From Mesodorylaimus sp. YZB2_4 (Eukaryota; Nematoda; Enoplea; Dorylaimida; Dorylaimidae): a DNA stretch of 64,000 nucleotides. Position numbers and translations under genes: made by a program. Location: assembly GCA_030248295.1 (NCBI GenBank), contig JASANH010000782.1, positions 1 through 64,000 on the forward strand, written 5' to 3'. This document shows, piece after piece, positions 1 through 10,515 of this stretch (the stretch's first letter is position 1; each line of letters opens with the position of its first letter). The notes beneath the pieces were generated by a model. It saw nothing but the letters and a program-made list of their open reading frames with translations, was not told the origin of the DNA and made no database searches.

Positions 1-2427
1 CCTCGAGCGAATGCTGCTTGTTTGTAGGTATCATAAACAAGACCGTCTACTGTGCGCAAATTCTCGAAAGACGTCGCACCAGGAACGTTAAGCAGCAGCA
101 GTCGTAGATGATATTGTTCCACTTGCTTAGGCGAGACAGTAGCGACTCGAGCCAAAACGTTTCATCAACGCCATCGACCAAACTATTCCGGCGTTTTCTC
201 CATGTTGCACTTCCATCGACACAAACATATCGAGACGGAATATCCGCGTAAAGGTGTTGTCTGGCGTCGGGGAATTCTCGATTCAATTGGAACCGAGCCG
301 TCAGCTTCGTATTCTTGGTCGCTGCTCGACGTTCAGCTTCATCTTCTGCGCCGTCTTGGAAAAATATGGTTTGTCCATTTTCTAAGTGCACAGGCAATTG
401 AACGATCGTATGGGAGTTGTCGTGCAGCGGATTTTCCATCAAACGCCAAGTCGCTTCGGGTGGGGTGATGCAACGCGTGTCGACGAATTGCTTGATTTCA
501 TCCAACCCCAACTGCCCTCCTTCGTTTTCCACTAATCCAGCTCTGGCTCGATCGTGACCTTTCATAAAATATTTGCATAAATACTTGACAGCCGTGATCG
601 TGTGGCACATTTCCATGTTAATATGGGCGTTAAACGTTTTGCTAAGGTATGGATTGTACGGAACGACCATACCATTGTGCACGCGACCACCATTGGCTAG
701 CCGATGATCTTCATGCCGATTGTCTCGTCGCCGATATTTGGGATAGCTGTCGCCAGTGATGTCTGTGGTTTCCTTTAAAAAACCCATTTTTTCAGGCCTA
801 CTTTAAAAGGAGGAAATGAAAACAGAAATTATCATAAGAAAAAGGATTTTACCTGAAACGGCTTGGGAAATCGTTTTTTGCATACGTCATTTTCCATGCA
901 TGGGCACATGGGATTGTGATCTCGGCATATTGGCTCGCAACTCACAGAATGTATGCCGCAAGGACCGTGAATATTGTTCCGTTTGATGATTTCGTACAAA
1001 TCGGCATCTGCTCCTCGATCGGGTAGTTCAGCGCAAATGACACGATCGACATCATCGCCATTGACCTAGTGGTCTTCAAAGTCCATCCAAAACAATGAAT
1101 GCACGTGTGGTAAGCCTAGGAAAAAAGGGAGCGACTGTAAGAAAAAATTAAGCTAGAAAACATAGAAACTGGCATTTGCCTCGTTTTTGGAACTCGATGA
1201 CGTAGACATGTGCGATGACTTTGCCCAAAATGTGCTCCTTCGTCATAAGGTGCATGAAGTAATGCACCTTCAGCATGAAAACCCGAGCGGCCATGTCTGG
1301 ACGATCAGACGAATCCTAGAACAAAGATTAGAATTAAGAAGCTTCTGTAAAATGTGATAGCTGAAAATTTCACAGTTAACCTGATACTCTTCCAGTATGT
1401 CCACTATTTCGGGCCACTTCGGATTGCACGTAAATGTAACGAAATAAACGGGCCGGCCGAATCGTCTAACAATTGTCATCGCGTCCAAATACTTGAGCTG
1501 CATATACCGTGGGCCGCCAGTGAACGTCGCTGGCAGAATCACCAAATCCCCTGGTCGCAAATTTCGATGGTCTGCGGCATTGGCCAAATAATCAATGAGC
1601 CCTTGATAGCTTTCTGCGCGCACCTGCTTCTGATTTTTCCTCAAATACGACAGCCGTTCACCTTCGACGCGACAGTACGCATGGACCAGATACTGTTGAA
1701 ATAATTTGCCCGCATGATGAATTGGATTAAAATTGACTCGGACTCCATCGGTCAGACTGAATGAGCCACGAACACTGATTCGACTTGAATAGAATTGCAG
1801 AGGCGTTGGTCGTTTTACAGCTGCAAAATAAACGCACAAGTAACAGATCGAACCAGAGTCGATTCTACACCACAAAGTTTGCACAAACAGCTTACCTGCA
1901 ACGGCGTTTGGAGCATTGACACACCAACCAGAATCACCATGTGGAAACAATAATGGGAAAACCATTGGATCCATGTGGCGACTGGTAGAACTGATTCGAA
2001 CGCATCCACGCTCACCAATCGGATGAACAGCCAAATCGAGATCAGTAATTTGTCCGTCGCGACTATCGACCAGAAACATGCATTCTTTGTTCGTGATGGG
2101 GGCGTTGTATCTGCGCAGATCGGCGTTGCGTGGATTGCGAATCAGTCGTAATTCGTACTGTACGGGATCGGCGCCTTCTTGACGGGCCGCAGCTCGACTA
2201 TCTTCAGCAGCAGCATGCAAATTTCTATATTGTTCGATGTACGGATTGACACGTCGCATTTCTAGATCGACCATGCGCATTATTCCTACGTGGCAATCTT
2301 GGTTCTGTCGAACATGCATTCGATATCGAATGGCGGCATCCGAGTCGTAAATGTATATTTGGCCATAAGAGGGAGGCGCACCATTATGATCCGGGTCATT
2401 CTGAAAGCACAGGACGAAATGTCAGCT

Positions 2428-2655
2428 TATAAAGAAAAAGCAAAAGCGCATGCGCACAGCAAATAGAAAATGCAGTACATCTACCACCAACGTGCATATC
2501 AGTGATTCTAATCCAAGCATTGTGCAAAGCTTAGCATAGTACACATTGGAATGAGACATGATACTGTACCCTTTGATCAGCTTCGGTAACTCATTGATGA
2601 ATATAAAGAAAAAGCAAAAGCGCATGCGCACAGCAAATAGAAAATGCAGTACATC
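2428..2655. repeat. 54-bp direct repeat pair inside a Helitron intron
   Basis: Bases 2428-2481 and 2602-2655 are identical over 54 bp and are separated by 120 bp. Both lie in the intron 2401-2776. The second copy is also bracketed by near-identical 13-bp words (taactcattgatg before it, taactcatttatg after it), which looks like a target-site duplication around that copy. Confidence 0.85.
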
Positions 2656-3217
2656 ATAACTCATTTATGGCCCGTGGTAGTTTAGCTGATTTATTTAAAC
2701 AGAACTCAGGTAAATTCACTATACTTTCTACAATTTTTTAAGTCCTTAATAAAACGCACAATCAAAGAAAACTTACCCTGACTAACGCCGATGTAGCCAA
2801 ATGGTACACTTCGCCGCTAATCTTGAAACAATACGGGCCTCGACCTGGCGGCTGGCTTTCGATTCTCGCTCCAAAACTGGCGAAGGCGTGGGCGGTGTTG
2901 TATTGGCGAATAAATTCACGAAAGTTTTTGGATTCTTGAGAGTTGCCCGTCAACAATTCTTTGAGCGCTTCTGGATATTCGGACAGCGGCGGAGCCAAAG
3001 CCTTGCCCATGTGGCAACAATTGTGAATTAGCCGAGCGGGTTCTTCAACGAAATGTAGGGCATCGCAGTGTTCGCAAACTACCGACATGGCATTAAAAAT
3101 ATTTTGAACGGCTTCTTGCGCGAATTCAGTTCCACTGACGGCGGCACGAAATCTTTCAGCCAATACATTTCTTTGATTTTGACGTCTCCATCGACCACGT
3201 ACAGCTTCTTCAGCTCG

Positions 3218-3334
3218 ATTACGAATAGTCGCTTCTTGTTCTCGCATCCAATTTTCAGCTTCACGTACCTCGTCTGCATAAGGCGATTCCCCATTACGAA
3301 TAGCCGCTTCTTGATCTCGCATCCAATTTTCAGC
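3218..3334. repeat. 75-bp-period tandem duplication in Helitron exon 1
   Basis: Bases 3218-3259 and 3293-3334 are nearly identical and lie 75 bp apart, so the encoded protein repeats the block ENWMR-D/E-QEA-A/T-IRN. The 25-codon period keeps the frame. Confidence 0.8.
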
Positions 3335-3391
3335 CTGGGCCACATCATGTGCATCAGGTGACGAAAACCTACGACGTCGACGGGGCCACAT

Positions 3392-6300
3392 GACTGTAAC
3401 AATGTTTCTTTGACTTCTTTCTACGAAAATTTCTATAATATCTAAATAATACCTACATAAATAGAACGCAGAGTGCAGCGGAAACGCAAAGAGGCACCTA
3501 TCTAGACAGAGGCCATTCACCCTTATTAGACTCGAACTCAAAACGCTATGACTTTACAGTACACTGCAGGCCCCCCAAACGACCGCGCCCCCTAGCGATA
3601 ACTTTCCATTTATCGATTATCGATTATCTAACGATCGGATTGGAAATTAAACAAAAAATTGATACTGTCTTATAGAGCTCGAAATTCTCTACAAACTTCG
3701 TGTTGACCAAAATGCGCCTTACCGCTGAAAATTTCGAGATAATCCACTCGGAACGTTTTGCTGTGTTGAAGGAGTCCGGACGTTTGGCTTTTAGTATTAT
3801 AGATTGTTTTCTTGTATTTCAGGTGACCCTGTAGCTGGGAATTTCTTCATAGCCCAGAATGATTCTAAATAAGTTTTTTCGAGAACAGAATTGGCACGGT
3901 TCTGAATGACTTACACTGTACTCTGTACTCTGTGTTCTGTTCTCTGTATTTATTTCGCGCAGACCGATATTTTAGCTTGTTTGCGTATGCTGGACTGGGC
4001 TAGATTGAGTGGAGTGATCGTAGAATACGAGCCCGTGTTCCCTGCTACCCTGCTAGTTTTTATGCGTCTGTTTTCTCTGCCAGTCATACAATAAGTGCAT
4101 ATATATGCCAAATGGGACTAGTCGCAGGTCAATGGTATTTGTGATTGTACTTTCCTGTTTTGTCCAAATAAGATGTCCAACCCACGCATTTCGTCTGTGC
4201 TGTGTTTATAGTCAGAGAGAGTCACCAAGTACATGGAGCTGATGCTTCTGGTGGGTGTATGACTGCTCATCTCACCTGATGATTAGTGACCTTCATTGGG
4301 CAATATTCAGAAAACAGAGTACAAACTGCTGCACTCAAATCGGTGAGTTAGCACTGCGCGGGTGGTACTGCTCGACCTTGTGCACAGTGCAGGCAGGCCT
4401 CCTGAAGTGCATGCGCGCTCACTTCTGACCACTGCCCGATCGTGGCCATAACTCGCTAGGTGAGTCAGAGGCATCAATGATCATGAATCATTGCTTATTT
4501 CCTCTCCTCGATTCTGATCTCATTGTAACTCAGACAAAACAGGGATTGTAAGCAGAGAGAATTACCATGCGGAAATTACAGAGCACTGCATACTGCTTGT
4601 GTTCTGTACACTGCTCCAGGTGAGTGAGCAGTGGGCGAGACGTCAGCGCAACTTCTGCATACTGTACGCAATGCAGGTAGATGAATGCGCTACCCATACC
4701 CGCTTGCGCCTTGAGTGTGGTCACTCACTTCTCACACACTCGTTAACTGCATTCTCTGACACAGTCCCCAGCCATTTACACTTCGGCTAATGCATACACT
4801 GCAACCACAAATTGACTACTACACAACCCCTGCTCCTCACTAGCACCACAGAATCAGTTATATAAATGCCCAGGCCCACCACAAAATCAGTTATATATAA
4901 ATATGAAGAGCGCCAGCTGCGCGCTCTTTATACCGAGCTGATAGGTTCGGTGTGTGTTGGCAAGGTGCGCCCAACACGGGAAGAACGAAGTCTCGTTTGC
5001 ACCTGCTTCTGCCCCCAACTCCGAGAACATATCTCGGCATTGGACGAGCAGCTCGACTAGTACAGTAGAAGTAATTGGAAAGGATCCCTTATGTACACAG
5101 TCCCATATGGCCCCTTCTTTCCTCCAGCCAGCCCTGCCTAGTAGAAAACCGTTGTTCCACTCTATCATACCTCATTGAACTCGCTCCTTTCTCCCATACG
5201 CCGCATTTCTCCGCTAAAAACCATCACCGCTCTGGATATGGGAGAAAAGTAACGTTAGTAAATGCTGATTGTCAGCGCTCGCTCCTCGATACGAGAAGCT
5301 GGCAACAACTGTAAGCAAACCTAGAGAGTGAAACGAGGAGATGTCAGTCTCGCATGAATTCCTCTATCACAGCGGGATTGTCAGCAGTACGTGGCCGAGG
5401 CGCCCTCTTTTTTCAGTTTGGTTCGACATGGAGTCTCGATGTTGTGAAAATTAGAAATTATGCTCAGAGTGATATTGAGCTCCGTGGTTTGGGATCCTGA
5501 TCGATCAGGTCATAGTCCCAAACAGGCGCGAGCTAAATTTGTCTGGTTATTACTTTTCATTTGAAACAACCTCCTCGAATTTGATTCTCATGATATGGTG
5601 TCTATTAAAGATGCATTCGAAAAGCATATCTCCGAATACAAATTAAATCTCGGTCAGGTTTCACTGAGCTTCAAGTTCGCAAATGACTCGTGCTTCGCAA
5701 AATAGGCCACTGGCATATTCGAAATCTAAAAATCGAATTCGTGTGTCACAAGTGAATCAAGTGACCTCGAGCGCACAAACACAGAACATAATTCGCACAA
5801 CTGCGTGAGGCCTGCAATTCACAATCTCCCCAGCCTAAGCCATAGGCAGAACACACAGCAGCCGAGCCAGCAGTGTAAAGACACAGTACAGTATCTCTGA
5901 GGAGGTGAGAAATTGTCACTCTGGTTTTTGAATTTACACATTCCCTGCCACCTGGGTGAACCAAACGCGAATATATGCTTCTTTTCTCCATGGGATGACC
6001 AAGAGCCACCGTTCGACAGCATTTTTCCCTCATCTTGAAACATGTATTCGCTGGAAAAATTTATTATTACGCTTAAAACTTCAAAAATTCTGCAGCTACT
6101 AAAAATACTGTGAATGTATTCACTAATTGAGTTCCCCAGACTTTAAGCCGAGAATCAGTAAATTTGTAGCGAATATTCTCCACATTTCCTTCTTCATGTA
6201 GCGAATATGAAATTTTGTCAGGAAGGCCTAATCAGGAAGGAGTGAAGTCAATTAGGAAATAAGCATGGTCGTATTACCTTGAGCGACTAGAAAGTGTTGT

Positions 6301-7195
6301 CGGATCATCAATGACAGAAGCCAGTGCAACTTTTCTCGCTCTTTCATTTAAGCCTATGCTCATTGGATTCCGACGAAGGGTAATTGTTTTATTCGATTAT
6401 TTGCACAATCAAAATACAGTATGCTAGACACTTCACACAGGCTGACACTTTACACTTCTGCGCACTTGACAACGCCCTTTTACTGATTAGGCCGCTGTTG
6501 CTGCCAGGGTTGTGAAGGTGCTCTCTTGTTTTGTGCACCGCATGGGGGCGAGAACAAGGTCTATCTATTTCAGCCGGAAATATTCCATCCAGCGTGTCAG
6601 TGTTGATCGAGAAAAGAAAAACTGGTTTCCTTTCGATAATTTTGATACTCGCAATACTTACGATTAGAGAAGGGCAAGATTTTTATTATCTATTACTGTA
6701 GTTTCTTCGATACGGACTTCATTCAGTACAACAATTATTCTCGCGGAGATTAAAACGGCCATGGTCCCATCCTGCTGTGTTCTACGTTGATTCTCAAAAG
6801 GTCAGAATATGTTATCAATGGAATGTTGTTTTGGTTCCGAACACACATGCCAGATCATGTGCTCGCCATTCATGCTCCTCAGCATGTGCTGGTGCAAGAA
6901 ATTCAAGCTTGCTCAGATCCTTGGTTCACTAAGCGCATTTCGTGAAAGAGTGTTGAAGTGAACTCGTTTTGTTAAAGAAGCTACCTCTTCCAAAAATATT
7001 TATGCTCAATTACACCACGAATACTCACGACATAACTGCAAGTTTCGCTTTCGGGAATAAACAATAGGATGCACCACAATACCATTAATTCTTGCTCTTG
7101 AGAATGCTGTGCACTCATTCGAATTGAGATGATTCTGAGCAAGCACAGCAGTCGACGGCGAGCATAATTGAGCAGTTCATACCCACGGATTCATT
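3392..7195. other. Gene-poor stretch of decayed sequence
   Basis: I see no supportable gene. There is a CTGT-rich simple tract at about 3911-3949 and many short, stop-riddled frames. Bases about 7000-7160 match 20420-20580 in the same orientation (shared words such as accattaattcttg and gacataactgcaagt), marking an old dispersed repeat. Confidence 0.5.
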
Positions 7196-7280
7196 GATCG
7201 ATAATTCATCGATCGATCGATAATAATAATAATAAATAGATAGATAATTATAAAAAATGATAGATAATAGATAATAAACG
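7196..7280. repeat. AT-rich microsatellite (GATA/TAA/GATC type)
   Basis: Degenerate runs of gatcgat, taataataa and gatagata directly abut the inverted head of the Penelope-like element. Confidence 0.8.
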
Positions 7281-7285
7281 GAATA

Positions 7286-7468
7286 GAGGCATCAGATTCC
7301 AGCTCCACAGTGAAGCGCATGTTCTTGTGCTGTTTGTTTAGATAGGCAGCAGACTTGTTGGCTGCAGCATCAAAGGGAGTAGTTGTGTCATCCGCCTGTT
7401 TAGATAGCCTATTTGAACAAACAGCACAAGAACATGCGCTTCACTGCGGAGCTGGAATCTGATGCCTC
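7286..7468. repeat. Inverted duplication at the Penelope head
   Basis: Arms 7286-7346 and 7408-7468 are inverted copies of about 61 bp with three differences, separated by about 61 bp. The right arm is the start of the coding region, so the left arm is a back-to-front copy of element sequence. Confidence 0.9.
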
Positions 7469-8297
7469 CATTTCATTTTTGGGGGCCTCGATATTGCGAT
7501 CAGACCAGGGCTTTAGCACCTCAACTTTTCGAAAATCAACTTTCACGGGCCTGTACACCCATTTTGAAAGTTGCATGCAAATCAGATACAAGAGAGGTCT
7601 GTAGCAGATTCTTTTCTACCGTGCTTATCAGCTATGCTCCGACTATAACCTCCTGCATAACGAGTTTAACAAGATCAAGGATATCATGGCCAAAAAAGGA
7701 TATCCGCGCTGGCTCATGGACAACGTTTTACGACGCTTCCTGTCCAGTCAGTATCAGGTTCCAGCAGCCAAGAATCGAAACTCGAGCCCACGCGAAACAC
7801 GCTTTATCAAGATCCCCTTCATTGGCCACCACAGTCTCGTCATCCTCCGACGTTTGTACCGACTTCTCGATCAAGCATATTCACAAATCGATTTCTGCTT
7901 CATTTTCACCACGTGCGAAAGAATTGGTGATCGTTTCAACATCAAAGATCGCCTGCCCCGTTTACTCGCCTCCCACGTCGTCTATTCGTTCACGTGTCGT
8001 TGCTGTAATGCAACGTATGTTGGGAAGACGATCCGACACTTGCGCGTGAGAATTGGCGAGCACACAAGCACTTCTTTCCGAACGGGGAAACGTGTTCGAG
8101 CCACAGCGGATTCGGCCATCTTGGATCACATGCTTCAAGTGGGACATGACGCTGGCTGTGATGATTTTCGCATTATCGATCGTGCGAATTCCGACAAACC
8201 TTTGAAGATCAAAGAAGCCATCCATATTGTGACCAAACGTCCTACTTTAACTTCAAATCAGCAGAAGGACTTTGAAACACTCACGCTTTTGCAATAG
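7408..8297 (+). pseudogene. Penelope-like element reverse transcriptase C-terminus + GIY-YIG endonuclease
   Basis: One reading frame runs from 7413 to 8297 and is broken only by a TAG at 7602-7604. Upstream of the stop is the end of the reverse transcriptase (ISFLGASILRSDQGF, then STFRKSTFTGLYTHFES), typical of Penelope elements. Downstream are a linker and the endonuclease: VVYSFTCRCCNATYVGKT (about 7977-8030) holds the C-x-C-C zinc-like ligands and the YVG triplet, followed by the arginine of LRVRIGEH, then H and E residues further on (AILDHMLQVGHD, KEAIH). The polymerase palm with its catalytic aspartates is missing, so the copy cannot move by itself. No ATG opens the frame; the truncation begins inside the polymerase. 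Confidence 0.82.
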
Positions 8298-8370
8298 GTT
8301 GTCGCTACCTGAGAATCAACATTGTGTGCGCTACCATAGGTTTCCAGCTCATTGATGCGTTGCTCGCCTT

Positions 8371-8422
8371 ACGATGTGTTTTCATCGGTTCCTGATGATG
8401 TCTCGAGATAAGACGAAACGTC
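8371..8422 (+). ncRNA. Hammerhead-ribozyme-like motif in the Penelope 3' region
   Basis: CTGATGA (8392-8398) and GAAAC (8415-8419) flank a small hairpin, GTCT (8400-8403) pairing with AGAC (8411-8414). This is the core order of a hammerhead ribozyme, and such ribozymes are known in Penelope-like elements. A perfect 5-bp hairpin CGATG/CATCG lies just upstream (8371-8386). One extra base (8399) sits before stem II, and I could not place the cleavage-site strand with confidence, so activity is doubtful. Confidence 0.4.
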
Positions 8423-8460
8423 GAAAATTAAAATATAATAAATAATGTCGTATTTGAGTA

Positions 8461-10515
8461 ATTTATTGGTCTTCCTGTTCCTTTGGAAATGTCGCTATAA
8501 AGACGTCTCAATTTCTACTGATAAAGTATAACATGCCATGACATTACACTAAAAAGTCGCCCTTTACCTTCTGCATTGGCCTCTCGCAATTCTCCTTTTG
8601 TCGCGTAGCCGTTGTTAAGTGCCCTCAAATGAACTCACTCTGAGATCACGTGTGTACAAGTTCTACTCAGAGAATATCGATCGTGGAAAATTACTCACAA
8701 GTCGACATTTTCCAGCATGGCGTGCCGCGGCGAACTATCCGTGGTATTCCTACACATTTTTGAAGGAAGAGGTCTGGATAGCGAGGGTGGATAGCGAAAC
8801 TACTGACCAACAGAACAGCAGGATCAATTACCGTACTGCTTGAACAAAATCGATCGATCTGTTGTACAACGCCAAGAAATGAGTGCCGATCTCGAATAAG
8901 TGCCATGCCAAGCTGCTGTTTGACGTGGTGGAATGATTGAAGCCGAGTTACAGATTTTTCTTGTCAAGTTTTTATCGCTTTCTGTCGAGGCCGACAGATT
9001 AGTGTCTGAGAAGTCAGCATATGTGAACATGCTGTGATTTTTTGAAACACCATCTAGCTGGGGGGAGCTGATTTGGCGAAACATATTGCCATTGAAAAGG
9101 GTTACCAAAAACCTTTTTATTCAATAGCTGTAAGAATACATTGACAAATATGGCAAGCATTTCATTGGCGTGCTGAATAATAATATCGTAATGATTCAAT
9201 AATGATAAGTTTAGAAGCTTTTAGCCTATCCTAACATCTACGTGTCCAAAACACGCACAACAGTAAATTACCAGTCTCACTGAGTCCGATAATGAACACA
9301 CCGCTTTTTTTTAAAGCACTAGCTCTAGTCCGCTGAGTTGTGGTCGATACCGTTAGCTTTCTTGATTAGTGTAAATATTTATTTAAACGGCGGTCATCTA
9401 GGGCTTCTTTGGGAATATGTACAGTACCCGTCTCCCACGGTTCCAGCCAGAGCATAGCTGTTTGTAATCAACTTATGGCAAAAGAGCATGCTGCACGAGT
9501 ATGTAGGCACCGCGAAAGACCACAGATGAGCCGAAACTTAGTGACCCCCATGAGAAAGGACTAAATCCTGATCTTTGTGCTGAATTCTGGCATACAAGTC
9601 ACTTTCTAGAAAGAGAGATAGCAATAATCTAAAAGTGAAATATTTGAATTTGTCGCACGCATTGATGCTCAAGTGCAAAAACCTTATGACAGTCAGGAGG
9701 AAAACTCAGCTTTGTGCAGTGAGACGATTGCGCAAGAAAGGACTCGTGCGCTTTGCTATTCCGAAGAAGGCATGGCGATACTTTGACTAGGAAAAACAAC
9801 TAAAAGGATACAATTATGACATGCGACCAACCTCTATAAAACGGGAATGCCATGACACGCGTACTGTAAGGCCTGCTCTGCAATGCAAATGAAGTATTAT
9901 CGATCGTACTGCAGTACCGATCGCAAGACACAGGCGGAAGTGGCGTTCACTCAAGTCTGAAAAACCTGCTGGAAAAGTCAGGTAATCCGAGAAATGTCGA
10001 GAAAAACCTAGGAAAATCAGGAAAATTGGGAATTTTCGAGCCAAATAAGGAAAAACTGTAAAAAATTACAGGTTGCGGTTTCGAATCGTGAAAATGATCA
10101 GCGGAAAATTCTGCCAGCTGTCGCACCCTGGGAGACGGGTGTGTTCATTCCCAAGAAAAAGAGACATAATAACTATTCCGATAATTTTTTGTGCCTGGGT
10201 TGCATATTGTTCAGGCCATTCGGCTGTGTCTAGGTCGGAAACAACGTAAAAATATTTCTTCCATTCTCCGTAAAAATCGTCGCAGACGTTGAAAGCATGT
10301 GCCACCAGTATTTTCGGCGGTACCACGCGCACTCTGGGGCTCGATCTCTTCGCCATCGAAAGCGGTAACTGGAGCTAAAAAAAAAGTAGATACTGTATTC
10401 AGGTTGTTTGCTACAGGCTTTGCTGATCAACTTTCGTGTGTGTGTTTATGTTGCCAAGGGGCCACAACTCCAGAACCCTCCCTCCCCCTCTGTTCTAGGC
10501 CCTGAAATACATGAC
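8461..10515. other. Intergenic, no supportable gene
   Basis: Only short stop-bounded frames are present. Bases about 9638-9738 are an inverted copy of 27425-27530 (shared core tgcaaaaaccttatgacagt), an old dispersed repeat. Nothing else is recognisable. Confidence 0.5.

Larger units (their letters stand above)
1..3391 (-). mobile_element. Helitron (rolling-circle transposon), 5' part, runs off the left edge
   Basis: The minus strand encodes the N-terminal and Rep portions of a Helitron RepHel protein. The helicase half must lie beyond base 1. The 5' terminus should lie somewhat upstream of 3391, but I could not identify a definite Helitron start. The copy is only lightly damaged (one in-frame stop and one frame slip), so it is probably a fairly recent insertion. 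Confidence 0.85.
1..3391 (-). pseudogene. Helitron RepHel protein, six exons, partial
   Basis: This is the replication initiator/helicase of a Helitron, which nicks and transfers DNA strands during rolling-circle transposition. I read exons at 3391-2777, 2400-1896, 1820-1381, 1315-1180, 1115-853 and 772 to the window edge; every junction keeps phase. The first exon starts with an Arg-rich stretch and carries the Cys-rich Helitron N-terminal region (CEHCDALHF, then HNCCHMGKA). The Helitron_like_N region follows (LVHAYCRVEGERLSYLRKNQ, about 1690-1630). The Rep motifs are FVTFTCNP (about 1440-1415), the HUH box LPHVHSLFW (about 1113-1087) and the two-tyrosine box AVKYLCKYFMKGHD (about 590-550), so both tyrosines are present. 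Intron 1116-1179 appears to be GC-AG. Defects are a TAG at 1066-1068 just after the HUH box and a frame slip between about 175 and 120; past it the reading ends in TVDGLVYDTYKQAAFAR. The start at 3391 is the first ATG before the Arg-rich stretch. Confidence 0.8.
7286..8460 (+). mobile_element. Penelope-like retroelement, 5'-truncated
   Basis: The body encodes the end of a reverse transcriptase followed by a GIY-YIG endonuclease, the diagnostic arrangement of Penelope-like elements. The 5' end carries an inverted copy of its own first 61 bp (7286-7346 against 7408-7468). The 3' region after the stop codon contains a hammerhead-like motif and then an AT-rich tail to about 8460. No target-site duplication could be fixed. 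Confidence 0.8.
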
